From Ruthenibacterium lactatiformans (GTDB lineage Bacteria > Bacillota > Clostridia > Oscillospirales > Ruminococcaceae): a stretch of DNA of 64,000 bases. Position 1 is the first letter of the stretch; every line of letters starts with the position of its first letter. This document shows positions 23,151 to 31,394 of this stretch, piece by piece. A program made the position numbers and the translations under genes. The stretch spans positions 66,247-130,246 of the forward strand of contig NZ_JXXK01000008.1 in NCBI RefSeq assembly GCF_000949455.1, in the 5' to 3' direction. The notes beneath the pieces were generated by a model, which saw nothing but the letters and a program-made list of their open reading frames with translations, did no database searches and had not been told where the DNA came from.

Positions 23151-26126
23151 TCATCCATTGCCGCCCATGCCGCCAAAAGTGAAGCGGAAGGTTTCGCCCT
23201 TCTCCAGCGCCACATGGTATTCGGCATGGGGTCCGGCGCCCCAGGTGTTGTCGCCCGCAACGCCCAGCTGCCCTTTTGCACAGCGTACCACGGTTTTGAC
23301 CTTTGGCGGCAGCTCGTACTGGCGGCGGGCGTTCTCCACTTCGTGCGGAGTATACGGCAGCGCACTGAGCATAAAGCCATTCCCGGCAAGGCACAGCCCG
23401 AAGCCCGCGGCGTCGGTAACGGCGGCAGCCTGCACGCCTGTGCGCGCGCCGCTCTCCTGCGGGTTGAAATAAGGCTGCAGCGCCGTGTGTGCGTCAAAGC
23501 CGAACAGCCCCATGTGTGCGCCGCTGGTAAAATCCGAATACGTCTCGCCCGGTCCCATACCGTAATAGGCAACGTTGCGGTACTCGGCAGGCAGTGTCAG
23601 CATCAGGCCGAATTCCGGCACGCTCTCCACGGCCTTTCCTTTCCATTTCAGCGCAGCCTCCACCTTTCCATCCCCTGTGATGGTATAGGTGACATTTGCC
23701 CGCGCGCCGCCGGGAAGCGCATACTTTGCGTGGATGCGCACGGACGTCCCGTCCGTCTCTGCCTTTGCCCTGCGCAGTTTTGCATACAGCCCGGCCGTTT
23801 TGAAGGGCAGGTGCGCAAGCTCCATACCCGCGGCGGTGTCGTTGTCGGTCGGCGCGCGCCAGAAGTTGAGCGCAATGGGGCGCTGCAGCAGTTCGCGGCC
23901 TTTCCAGCGATACGAGATAACGCTGCCCTGAGCGTTCTTCGTAAACAGCAGGCTGAAATCTCTGCCGTGAACGCCGATATTGCAGTCGCCCTCCACCAGC
24001 GTGACCGGCAGCGTACAGGGCTTTTCCGGCGCCTTCCGGGAAATATGCCACTGCCCGAAGGCCACACAATGGCCCTTCGCGGCCCAACGGGCATTCTCCC
24101 GCAGGCACAGCGACGCATCCACGGTATACTCGCCCGGCGCCTGCGGAACGGCAAAGGGCAGCTCCGCGCGCGCCGTCTCGCCGGGAACAGCCTGCAGGCT
24201 GCATTCGCTGCTTTTCACCCGCGCGCCATTCTTCGTCAGCTCCACCAGCAGCACATAGTCCGCCGTATCCGTGAACAGGGATTTGTTTTTCACGGTAACG
24301 CCCGTCTCGTCGGGCAGGATATCGAAATCCTGGTAGCAGCCCTTCGCCTGGGCAAGTTTTGGCGTGGGCGTGCGGTCGGCGAACAGCAGGCCGTTTCCCA
24401 CGAATTCAAAATCCGACGGGCGGTCTCCGAAGTCTCCGCCGCAGGCGAGGCAGCGTTCGCCCAAGCAGTTGTCCGTTTCAATCCCCTGGTCCACCCAGTC
24501 CCAGATAAATCCGCCCTGATATTGAGGGATGACGTCTGTCATACGGGTGTAACGGTCCATCGCGCCGCAGGAATTCCCCATGGCATGCATGTATTCGCAC
24601 ATAATAAAGGGCTTTTCCGGATGTTTTTCAAGGAAAGCGGCCACATCAGCGGCCGGGGTATACATCTGGCTCTCCATATCGCTGGTATCAGGGTAACGCC
24701 TGTCATGGAACACTCCCTCGTAATGCACCAGCCGGGTGGGGTCCGTTTCGCGGAAAAAGCGGCTCATTTCGTAGATGTCCCTGCCTCCGAAGCTCTCGTT
24801 GCCGCAGCTCCAGATGAGCACAGAGGCATGGTTTTTATCCCGTTGGAGCATACTGTTTGCCCGGTCAAGCACAGCGCCCAGCCACTCCGGCCTGTCGCCG
24901 GGAAGCGCGCTCTCCGCTCCGTCCGGCCGTTGCCACGTGCCGTGCGTCTCCAGGTTCGTCTCGTCGATCACATAAAGGCCGTACTCGTCGCACAGGTCAT
25001 ACCATTCCGTGCGGTTGGGATAATGGCTGGTGCGCACGGCGTTGATATTGTTCTGCTTCATGGCCCGCACATCGCTCACCATATCCTCCATCGTTACGGC
25101 TCGGCCCGTGCGGCAGTTCCACTCATGGCGGTTCACGCCCTTGAACACGATGCGCCTGCCGTTGAGCAGCATCAGGCCGTCCCGCAGCTCAAACCTGCGG
25201 AAGCCGGCCTTTCCGCGCACGGTCTCCAGAAGATGGCCGGCCGCGTCGGTAAGCGTTACCTCATAGGTGTAAAGCTCCGGCGCCTCGGCGCTCCACAGAC
25301 GCGGGCGTTCCACGGGCAGCTCCAACACCGCATGCCCGCCCGTCACAGGGGCCAGCACCGTTTTTCCGTCCAGCGTCAGCGTCGCCTCGCCCACGCACAT
25401 TCCCTCCAGCTTCAGCTCCGCACGCAGCGTACCCGCAGCAAGATCTTCTGAAAGCTGCGGCTTGACCCACAGGTCCGCCAGATGGGTCTGCGCTTTCGTG
25501 AACAGCGCCACACTGCGGAAAATACCGGACATGCGCCAGAAATCCTGGTCCTCCAGCCAGCTTGCGGAGGAAAAGCGGTATACGCGCACTGCCAGGCGGT
25601 TTTCGCCGTCCCGGTGCACAGCTGGCGTGAGGTCGAATTCCGCGGGTGTGAAGCTGTCCTCACTGTAACCGATGAACACGCCGTTGCACCATACCGCAAA
25701 CGCCGTTTCCACGCCGTCGAAGCGCACGCAAACAGGGCCATCCCAGCTTTGGGGCACAGCAAAACCGCGCACATAGCATCCCACAGGATTATACCGCTCC
25801 GGCACGGCAGGAGGCTCCAGTCTCTCGTGGCCGTCCCAGGGATATTGGGTATTGACATAATGGGGCGTACCGTACTTCCCGCCGCCCTGAAGCTGGATAT
25901 AGCCCGGCACCGCGATTTCGTCCCAGCCGGAAACGTCATATCCCTCCCTGTAAAATTCCTGCGGAGAGGCGCCCGGCGTCTGTGCATAAAAAAACTTCCA
26001 CGCGCCGTCCAGCGTCTGCTCCAGCGGCGCGCCGTCCGCGCCCCGCACCATATAAGATGCATGAGCCGGCAGACGGTTCACTTGAAACACCTGCGGGTCT
26101 GTCAGCCATTTCGGGTCGAATTCCAT
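23151..26126 (-). CDS. lacZ: Beta-galactosidase, glycoside hydrolase family 2
   Basis: Hydrolyses terminal beta-galactosides such as lactose. The 991-residue length and domain order match LacZ: N-terminal 'NRLPAHASY' and 'LDGAWKFFYA', a jelly-roll sugar-binding domain, Ig-like domain, TIM barrel with the acid/base Glu in 'WSCGNES' (about residue 443) and the nucleophile Glu in 'CEYMHAMGNS' (about residue 511), then the C-terminal Bgal small-chain domain ('APTDNDTAAGMEL', 'YGMGPGETYSDF'). ATG has AAGGAGG 6 nt upstream; a frame extension of 19 residues is unsupported. No signal peptide, so cytoplasmic. No transport or LacI-type gene is adjacent. Confidence 0.95.
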   Translation of the reverse strand: MEFDPKWLTDPQVFQVNRLPAHASYMVRGADGAPLEQTLDGAWKFFYAQTPGASPQEFYREGYDVSGWDEIAVPGYIQLQGGGKYGTPHYVNTQYPWDGHERLEPPAVPERYNPVGCYVRGFAVPQSWDGPVCVRFDGVETAFAVWCNGVFIGYSEDSFTPAEFDLTPAVHRDGENRLAVRVYRFSSASWLEDQDFWRMSGIFRSVALFTKAQTHLADLWVKPQLSEDLAAGTLRAELKLEGMCVGEATLTLDGKTVLAPVTGGHAVLELPVERPRLWSAEAPELYTYEVTLTDAAGHLLETVRGKAGFRRFELRDGLMLLNGRRIVFKGVNRHEWNCRTGRAVTMEDMVSDVRAMKQNNINAVRTSHYPNRTEWYDLCDEYGLYVIDETNLETHGTWQRPDGAESALPGDRPEWLGAVLDRANSMLQRDKNHASVLIWSCGNESFGGRDIYEMSRFFRETDPTRLVHYEGVFHDRRYPDTSDMESQMYTPAADVAAFLEKHPEKPFIMCEYMHAMGNSCGAMDRYTRMTDVIPQYQGGFIWDWVDQGIETDNCLGERCLACGGDFGDRPSDFEFVGNGLLFADRTPTPKLAQAKGCYQDFDILPDETGVTVKNKSLFTDTADYVLLVELTKNGARVKSSECSLQAVPGETARAELPFAVPQAPGEYTVDASLCLRENARWAAKGHCVAFGQWHISRKAPEKPCTLPVTLVEGDCNIGVHGRDFSLLFTKNAQGSVISYRWKGRELLQRPIALNFWRAPTDNDTAAGMELAHLPFKTAGLYAKLRRAKAETDGTSVRIHAKYALPGGARANVTYTITGDGKVEAALKWKGKAVESVPEFGLMLTLPAEYRNVAYYGMGPGETYSDFTSGAHMGLFGFDAHTALQPYFNPQESGARTGVQAAAVTDAAGFGLCLAGNGFMLSALPYTPHEVENARRQYELPPKVKTVVRCAKGQLGVAGDNTWGAGPHAEYHVALEKGETFRFTFGGMGGNG

Positions 26127-26248
26127 GGGATGCCTCCTTGTGAAATTTCTTATTCCCGGCCGCCGGGGCTCACACGGCGCCAAAAGCGCCGCCCGGCGGT
26201 CGCATCGTGTGTTTCACGGCCTGTACTGCTGCGCGGGCCGATATTTTT

Positions 26249-26277
26249 ATTGTACCTTTTTCCCTGTGCTGTGGCAA
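26249..26277 (-). promoter_or_regulatory. lacZ promoter
   Basis: On the minus strand TTGCCA, 17 bp, TACAAT, giving a leader of about 115 nt. The 330-bp space between lacZ and the diguanylate cyclase gene holds this and the divergent promoter; nothing else is seen in it. Confidence 0.65.
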
Positions 26278-26381
26278 CGCCTGTGCAATGTTTTTTAATG
26301 TATTATTGTTGCCCGTCTCTTCTTTGCCTGGCAAAAAGCGCTCCTGTCTCCTGTGCTGTGAAGCTCTCCCGCGCGCCTTTC

Positions 26382-26410
26382 TTGCATCGGCACTGCGGCT
26401 GTGCTATGAT
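26382..26410 (+). promoter_or_regulatory. Promoter of the diguanylate cyclase gene
   Basis: TTGCAT, 17 bp, TATGAT, about 46 bp before the chosen ATG. Confidence 0.6.
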
Positions 26411-26456
26411 AATGAATACCTTATACCCAAACAACTGTCCGAAATGGGAGCGTACT

Positions 26457-27632
26457 ATGACATTACAAAAATTGCGCCGCTGGCTCGGTTTTCCGCTGGA
26501 GGACCGATACCGCGTGCACATTGAACAGGATATCGTACAAAGCAGCCTGCGCCCCGGCATTTTCAGCGCACTGCTCATCCTCGCTTTTCAAGCTGTGATG
26601 ATGGTGCTCTCGCTGCTGCGCAAAGGTGGGCCGTTCGCCTCTCTCCGCCGACAAGGATATTGGTGGCTGTACGTAACACTGTTTTCGGTAACGCTGCTGT
26701 TTTTGCTGCTGATCGTATTTCTGATGCGCCGCCGCAGGCCGTGCCTGGACACGTTTTTTTTACCGCTGCAGACATTTTACACCGCTTTTTTGTGTCTGTG
26801 GGGGACGTGCGTCACGCTTTTGGACCAATTCGGCGGCAACAGCCTGAGCGTTTTTACTTACGTCACGCTTTCTGCCGCAGCCCTCACCGTGCTGCAGCCC
26901 TGGCAGTCCGCGCTTATCTTTACCGGGAATTGCCTGTTTTTAAACCTGCTGTTGCCCTATACGCCTGCCGGACCGGATAATTTTTACAGCAATGCGGTCA
27001 ACAGTTGCTTCGTCACACTGGGCGCTTTTTTCATCTCTCTTTGGTTTTACCGCAGTAAGGTCTCGTCCCGTTACGCCAAGATCATCATCGAGCAGCAGAA
27101 CGCCGACATCCGCAGTATGAATGTCCAGCTGGATCAAATGGCGCACACGGACGAACTGACGGGGATGAAAAACCGCCGTTCGCTGGAACGTCTGCCGTTG
27201 GACGACCGATGGAACGAAATGCCGCCCGTCTCCGCCATGATGGTGGACATCGATTTTTTCAAGCAGTTCAACGATACATACGGCCATCTTGCAGGTGATG
27301 AATGTCTGCAGCGTATTGCGGCGGTCATCCGGCAGTTTATGGAGGGGCGCGAAGGTGTCGCCGTTCGGTTCGGCGGCGAGGAATTTTTCATTTGCTTGTT
27401 CTCCTGCAGCCGCGCGCAGGTACTGGAGGCCGGGGAAACGCTGCGCGCGGCGGTGGAACGCTGCGGATATCCCCGCGGCGACCTGCCACAGGGCTGCATC
27501 ACCGTAAGCATCGGCGCCGCTACCACAGAGGCGGAAAATGCGCCCCGCCTGGAAGATCTGCTGTCCCGCGCGGACAAGGCGCTTTATGAGGCAAAACACG
27601 AAGGGCGAAACTGCGTAGCAGCTTATATCTGA
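26457..27632 (+). CDS. Membrane diguanylate cyclase (GGDEF domain)
   Basis: Makes cyclic di-GMP at the membrane. The 391-residue protein has five or six hydrophobic helices in residues 35-195, a short coiled linker, and a C-terminal GGDEF domain starting 'HTDELTGMKNRRSLE' with the active site GGEEF near residue 305 and 'GITVSIGAAT'-like strands after it. The product-inhibition I-site (RxxD five residues before the motif) reads REGV, so feedback inhibition may be weak or absent. GGGAG lies 6 nt before the chosen ATG; the much longer open frame upstream is antisense to lacZ. The N-terminal sensor has no recognised name. Confidence 0.9.
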   Translation: MTLQKLRRWLGFPLEDRYRVHIEQDIVQSSLRPGIFSALLILAFQAVMMVLSLLRKGGPFASLRRQGYWWLYVTLFSVTLLFLLLIVFLMRRRRPCLDTFFLPLQTFYTAFLCLWGTCVTLLDQFGGNSLSVFTYVTLSAAALTVLQPWQSALIFTGNCLFLNLLLPYTPAGPDNFYSNAVNSCFVTLGAFFISLWFYRSKVSSRYAKIIIEQQNADIRSMNVQLDQMAHTDELTGMKNRRSLERLPLDDRWNEMPPVSAMMVDIDFFKQFNDTYGHLAGDECLQRIAAVIRQFMEGREGVAVRFGGEEFFICLFSCSRAQVLEAGETLRAAVERCGYPRGDLPQGCITVSIGAATTEAENAPRLEDLLSRADKALYEAKHEGRNCVAAYI

Positions 27633-27650
27633 CTGCACGTGCCACTTTAA

Positions 27651-27893
27651 AGCCGGGCACACGCCAAGTTGCCTACCAACAGGTCCCTTGGCCCCGTTCC
27701 CCGCGCACGGCGGCCTTCGGCGGCCGCTTCGCTCTGCACGCCTCGGCACTGGCCCTGCGGGGCGTCGCGGAGTTATTTTAAATGAAAAAAGGGGGGGCTC
27801 CCCCCCTTTTCAAGCTTGTTCCCCGGACTTTTCTTTCACTTCTTTGCCTTTTTCGACAGTCTGAAAGCCGGGCACACACCCGGCTTTTTCTTG
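27651..27893. repeat. Dispersed intergenic repeat, copy A, flanked by duplicated hairpin sequence
   Basis: Shares several blocks with 52278-52424: GCCAAGNTGCCTACNAACAGG, CCCGTTCNCCGCGCACGGC, TTATTTTAAATGAAAAA then a G-run/C-run hairpin then TTTTTCAAGCTT, and TTCTTTGCCTTTTTCGA. It is flanked by AAAGCCGGGCACAC on the left and the full terminator-like AAAGCCGGGCACACACCCGG on the right, as if a terminator had been split and duplicated. Copy A holds about 60 extra bases rich in CGGC near 27715-27770. Small open frames here look spurious. Confidence 0.7.
27783..27812. terminator. Poly-G/poly-C hairpin inside repeat copy A
   Basis: GAAAAAAGGGGGGG pairs with CCCCCCCTTTTTC around a CT turn; T-runs on both strands make it a possible bidirectional terminator for the diguanylate cyclase gene. 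Confidence 0.6.
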
Positions 27894-27962
27894 TATGTCG
27901 AAAACCACTCGCTAGGCGAGTGGTTCAAAAGAAGGCTAATGTCGATAATGGGAAAAGAAAAA

Positions 27963-28018
27963 CTCCCTTTGCTATACTGGAAGTGCGGTCTGCGAACTGC
28001 ACAAGCAAGCAAAGGGAG
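27963..28018 (+). promoter_or_regulatory. tnpA leader hairpin that covers the ribosome site
   Basis: CTCCCTTTGCT is perfectly complementary to AGCAAAGGGAG, which contains the tnpA Shine-Dalgarno sequence. In the mRNA this 11-bp stem would block ribosome entry. Sequestration by a leader stem-loop is established for IS200 in enteric bacteria. Confidence 0.65.
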
Positions 28019-28029
28019 GACATTCGAAA

Positions 28030-28464
28030 ATGAACGACGTAAATAGTTTATCGCATAGCAGTTGGAATTGCAAATATCATGTAGTGTTTGCGCCAAAATA
28101 CAGAAGGAAAGTGTTCTTCGGAGAGAAAAGAAGAGAAATTGGAAGCATTCTGAGGACGCTGTGCAATTGGAAAGGGATCAAGATTATCGAAGCGGAGGTA
28201 TGCGCGGACCACATCCACATGCTGATCGAGATACCGCCAAAGATAGCAGTAGCAAGTTTCATGGGGTAGGTGAAAGGAAAAAGCAGCCTGATGCTGTACG
28301 AGAAGTTCCCGGAGCAAAAATAGAAATACCGGAACCGGGAATTCTGGTGCCGTGGGTACTATGTGGACACGGCAGGGAAAAATGCAAAGAAGATACAGGA
28401 GTATATCCAATGTCAGTACGAGCAGGACAAAGCAGGAGAGCAGCTGACCATGCCAAACTTCTAA
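28030..28464 (+). pseudogene. tnpA: IS200-type transposase TnpA with two in-frame TAG codons
   Basis: The frame spans 144 codons, the normal TnpA length, but is broken by TAG at 28267-28269 and 28321-28323. Before the first stop: 'SWNCKYHVVFAPKYRRKVFFG' and the HUH metal site in 'CADHIHMLIEIPP'. After it: 'VKGKSSLMLYEKFPEQK', then, past the second stop, 'FWCRGYYVDTAGKNAKKIQEYIQ' with the catalytic Tyr in QEYIQ. Both stops fall where relatives usually have tyrosine (SFMGY.KGKSS and LKYKY). No frameshift is present. Either two nonsense changes have accumulated or the element is recently dead; amber readthrough is less likely. Confidence 0.85.
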
Positions 28465-28574
28465 AGTGCCCGTTTACGGGCGGCAAGTAACGGAACTTTC
28501 GCGGCTGGCAGACCGTACTTGCGCGACGTGACGCGCGTGCTAGTATTCTAGGGCTATGCCCGCATATGAAAAAA

Positions 28575-28593
28575 CCCCCGGCTTTGCCGGGGG
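28575..28593. terminator. Terminator hairpin after the IS element
   Basis: CCCCCGGC/GCCGGGGG with a TTT loop; AAAAAA on the left gives a T-run on the minus strand, and the right side is AT-rich. Confidence 0.65.
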
Positions 28594-28713
28594 ATATTTA
28601 TTTTATGCCCTGTGCAACCTGCGGTTGACAAAGTGCAAAGCTCAGTCCATAGCCTGCAACCGCACACAGGGGTATACTGAAAAAGACATCAACCGAAAGG
28701 ACGTGCTTTCTTT

Positions 28714-29352
28714 ATGCCATTATCCGAAAAAATCGCGGCTTTACGCAAGCGCGCCGGGCTGTCCCAAGAGCAATTGAGCGAAGCGTTGGGTGTTTCACGC
28801 CAAGCTGTCAGCAAATGGGAATCAGGCGGCGCGATGCCGGAGCTGGACAAAATCGTACAGCTAAGCCGCGTGCTCGGTGTCTCCACCGACGCGCTCCTGC
28901 TAGACGAACTGGACTGTTTTTCATCCATTCCACCGGAATTGACCGGCTCTGCGAGGCCTTTCCCTGTCTCCCAAGGCTCCGGAACCGGGCGGGCCGCCGC
29001 ATTTGGGCTGATGCTGGCCGGTTTGTTGTGTGCGGTTCTCGGCTGGCGGGAATACCAGGCGCTGCTGCCCGTCTGCATTGGCCTTGTGCTGCAGATCGCC
29101 GGATGCGTAGTATATGAGGCTCTTGCGGCGCCCATTCCCGCTGCACGCTGTCGTTTTTACGCTCTGGCCGTCTGGCTTCTGGCGCCTGTGCCCTGTGCGT
29201 TTACAGTGGACGCCGCTTTCTTTTTTATCGGTCATATGACAAGTTACAGTTCACTCCTGGCTCTGCCTGCCGTCCTGCTGCTGTGGCTGTGCACGGGCTG
29301 CGCCGTCACATTGTTATTGCGGCGGGCCGCGCGGCGCTTCGGCCCGGAATAA
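28714..29352 (+). CDS. XRE-family regulator with membrane domain
   Basis: Residues 4-60 form a Cro/CI-type helix-turn-helix ('LRKRAGLSQEQLSEALGVSRQAVSKWESG', then 'PELDKIVQLSRVLGVSTDALL'), of the kind common in clostridial membrane-tethered regulators. A linker with no recognised domain follows, then four hydrophobic helices in residues 93-205 and an Arg-rich end. It may sense membrane or cell-envelope state and regulate neighbours, but the target is unknown. A TTGACA hexamer at 28625 with a poor -10 (CATAGC at 17 bp) is the likely promoter. The gene ends before a strong hairpin and the tandem palindromic repeats. Confidence 0.88.
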   Translation: MPLSEKIAALRKRAGLSQEQLSEALGVSRQAVSKWESGGAMPELDKIVQLSRVLGVSTDALLLDELDCFSSIPPELTGSARPFPVSQGSGTGRAAAFGLMLAGLLCAVLGWREYQALLPVCIGLVLQIAGCVVYEALAAPIPAARCRFYALAVWLLAPVPCAFTVDAAFFFIGHMTSYSSLLALPAVLLLWLCTGCAVTLLLRRAARRFGPE

Positions 29353-29372
29353 GTCTCTCTTTCTTCTTATTT

Positions 29373-29400
29373 CGCGCGCGCAATTCCGCGCGCGTTTTTT
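29373..29400 (+). terminator. Terminator after the XRE gene
   Basis: CGCGCGCG repeated on both arms around CAATTC, followed by six T. Confidence 0.8.
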
Positions 29401-29478
29401 GCTGCCCCTCAGCTTTTGGGACTCCTGTGGCAGTCGGGCTGGAGTTTAGGAAATCAGGTACAGCTCCAGCCTGATGTG

Positions 29479-29835
29479 TGTTATAATAACCTCAAACCCG
29501 CCGCTTGCGCGGCTACGCGCATTTCATGCGCCGATGCGCCGTCGCGCATGGGTTTGAGAACATTGAACCATGCAAAATTTCAGCGGCTTTGCCACTGCAA
29601 TTTTGTTGTAGCCGCTTCGCGGCGTCCTGTTATAATAACCTCAAACCCGCCGCTTGCGCGGCTACGCGCATTTCATGCGCCGATGCGCCGTCGCGCATGG
29701 GTTTGAGAACATTGAACCATGCAAAATTTCAGCGGCTTTGCCACTGCAATTTTGTTGTAGCCGCTTCGCGGCGTCCTGTTATAATAACCTCAAACCCGCC
29801 GCTTGCGCGGCCGCGCGCATTTCATGCGCCGATGC
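29479..29835 (+). repeat. Tandem 149-bp palindromic repeats with promoter-like junctions (two full copies, one truncated)
   Basis: Units start at 29479, 29628 and 29777, each preceded by TGTTATAAT. The body begins AACCTCAAACCC, folds with GGGTTTGAG about 60 bp later, has inner GCGC palindromes, and ends GCCGCTTCGCGGCGTCC. The third unit breaks off after about 58 bp and runs into the MATE gene. A diverged single copy lies at 51385-51536. Apart from this array, the 525 bp between the XRE and MATE genes hold the XRE terminator and about 80 bp of unremarkable sequence. Open frames across it repeat with the unit and are not coding-like. Confidence 0.9.
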
Positions 29836-29877
29836 GCGGCATATCCCCGCCCGCGTACAAAATTTTTTCGAAAGCAG

Positions 29878-31281
29878 GTGTCCGAAACGGCTGCAGGAAT
29901 CAAACAGCAAAGCGATTTTTCGAAAGGCTCGGTGTCGGCCAACATTCTTTCCCTGGCGCTGCCGCTTACAGTGGCGCAGCTCATTAACGTTTTGTATAAC
30001 GTAGTGGACCGCATCTACATCGGCCACATCCCGGGCGCGTCCTCAGCGGCGCTTACGGGCGTGGGCGTCACCTTCCCCATCCTGTCCATCGTCATTGCGT
30101 TTGCCAATCTGTTCGGCACAGGGGGCGCACCGCTTTTCTCCATCGCACGGGGCCGGGGCGACGACGCCCACGCCGCAGATATTATGGGCAACACCTTTAC
30201 CATGCTGCTGGGCACAGGCCTTGTGCTCACGGCGCTGGTGCTCGCGTTCAAAAAACCGCTGCTGTATCTGTTCGGCGCCAGTGATGCCACTTTCCCCTAT
30301 GCGGACGGCTACCTCACCATTTATTTGTGCGGCACTGTGTTCGTGATGCTGGGGCTTGGCATGAACAATTTCATCAACGCCCAGGGCTTCGGCAGCATGG
30401 GCATGATCACGGTACTGCTGGGCGCTGTGGTGAATATCATTCTGGACCCGGTGTTTATTTTTGCGCTGGGCATGGGCGTACAGGGCGCCGCGCTGGCAAC
30501 GGTGATCTCACAGTTTCTCTCGGCGCTGTGGGCCGTGGCGTTTCTCTGCGGCAAAAAAGCGCTGCTGCGCCTGCGTCCGTCTTCCATGCGCGTGCGCTGG
30601 AAGCTGGTGGGCGAGATCTGCGCCCTGGGCCTTTCGGGCTTCATCATGTCCGCCACCAACAGCGCGGTGCAGGTGGTGTGCAACGCCACGCTGCAGCGCT
30701 GGGGCGGCGATGTTTATGTGGGTGTGATGACGGTACTCAACTCGGTGCGGGAGATTACCACAACGCCCGTCATGGGCATTACCAATGCCGCGCAGCCCGT
30801 CATCGGCTTCAATTTTGGCGCAGGCGAATACAAACGCGTGCGTTCCGGCATTCAATTCATGAGTGCGGTCTGCGTTGGGTACACAGCCGCCGTATGGCTG
30901 TGCCTGTTTTTGTTCCCGCAGGCGTTTATCCGCCTGTTTACTTCAGACCCCGCCTTGCTGGCCGCCGGCGCTCCCTCCATGCACGTTTATTTTTTCGGAT
31001 TTTTTATGATGGCACTGCAGTTTGCCGGACAGTCCACCAACACGGCGCTTGGACGTGCCAGACAGGCTGTTTTTTTCTCGCTGCTTCGCAAGGCTGTCAT
31101 CGTCATCCCACTGACGCTGTGGCTGCCGGGAAGGTTTGGTCTGGGTGTCAACGGTGTTTTTCTTGCGGAACCTATCTCTAATTTTCTGGGCGGCGGCGCA
31201 TGCTTTGTTACGATGCTGCTCACCGTCTGGCCGGACCTCAAGCGCCGGGAACGACTTCACGCCTCCGGCGCCCGCGGCTGA
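29878..31281 (+). CDS. MATE family efflux transporter
   Basis: Twelve-helix cation antiporter likely exporting drugs or metabolites. 'SANILSLALPLTVAQLINVLYNVVDRIYIGHIPG' at the N-terminus is diagnostic of the clostridial MATE subgroup, and the internal repeat is seen again near 'ILALGLSGFIMSATNSAVQVV'-like helix 7, with 'PVMGITNAAQPVIGFNFGA' and 'RLFTSDP' typical in the second half. The start is uncertain: no well-placed ribosome site exists, and the only nearby candidate downstream of the truncated repeat is GTG at 29878; upstream ATGs lie inside the repeat. The repeat may have replaced the original promoter and leader. Confidence 0.85.
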   Translation: MSETAAGIKQQSDFSKGSVSANILSLALPLTVAQLINVLYNVVDRIYIGHIPGASSAALTGVGVTFPILSIVIAFANLFGTGGAPLFSIARGRGDDAHAADIMGNTFTMLLGTGLVLTALVLAFKKPLLYLFGASDATFPYADGYLTIYLCGTVFVMLGLGMNNFINAQGFGSMGMITVLLGAVVNIILDPVFIFALGMGVQGAALATVISQFLSALWAVAFLCGKKALLRLRPSSMRVRWKLVGEICALGLSGFIMSATNSAVQVVCNATLQRWGGDVYVGVMTVLNSVREITTTPVMGITNAAQPVIGFNFGAGEYKRVRSGIQFMSAVCVGYTAAVWLCLFLFPQAFIRLFTSDPALLAAGAPSMHVYFFGFFMMALQFAGQSTNTALGRARQAVFFSLLRKAVIVIPLTLWLPGRFGLGVNGVFLAEPISNFLGGGACFVTMLLTVWPDLKRRERLHASGARG

Positions 31282-31358
31282 CGGATATGCGTATTTCTTC
31301 CCGGCATCCGTGGCGCATCCTTCCCGGTATCCGTTCTTTCAATTTTTTCAAAAAACGC

Positions 31359-31387
31359 TTGACAGTTCATCCGTCATATGTTATTAT
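31359..31387 (+). promoter_or_regulatory. Promoter of the DUF3793-flavodoxin operon
   Basis: TTGACA, 17 bp, TATTAT: an excellent sigma-A promoter, with an operator-like palindrome starting 7 bp after the -10. Confidence 0.75.
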
Positions 31388-31394
31388 AGCATCA

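Larger units (their letters stand above)
27897..28563 (+). mobile_element. IS200/IS605-family element (IS200 type, tnpA only), decayed
   Basis: Contains a single Y1 transposase gene without tnpB, as in the IS200 group. The left end has a perfect hairpin AACCACTCGC/GCGAGTGGTT (27903-27925); the right end has GCCCGT/ACGGGC just after tnpA and GGGC/GCCC at 28551-28561. Such subterminal hairpins are what TnpA binds. The outer limits are estimates because this family leaves no target duplication. Confidence 0.8.

Noticed and set aside
23214..25451. A 745-codon open frame on the plus strand opposite lacZ
   Set aside because: Antisense frame of a GC-rich gene; composition is Arg/His/Ala-rich with no motif, while the minus strand encodes a complete beta-galactosidase.
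27782..28046. Small proteins with an FFAFFDSLK-type motif
   Set aside because: They come from the dispersed intergenic repeat and recur near 52.4 kb; no consistent start or ribosome site.
28062..28490. A 142-codon frame overlapping tnpA
   Set aside because: Different frame of the transposase pseudogene; the tnpA frame carries the HUH and catalytic motifs.
29479..29835. CRISPR array
   Set aside because: Repeats are directly tandem with a 149-bp period and no spacers; no cas genes nearby.
29505..30004. Repeated proteins encoded across the 149-bp units
   Set aside because: Frames recur only because the DNA repeats; sequences are Arg/Ala-rich without family resemblance and vary with truncation of the third unit.
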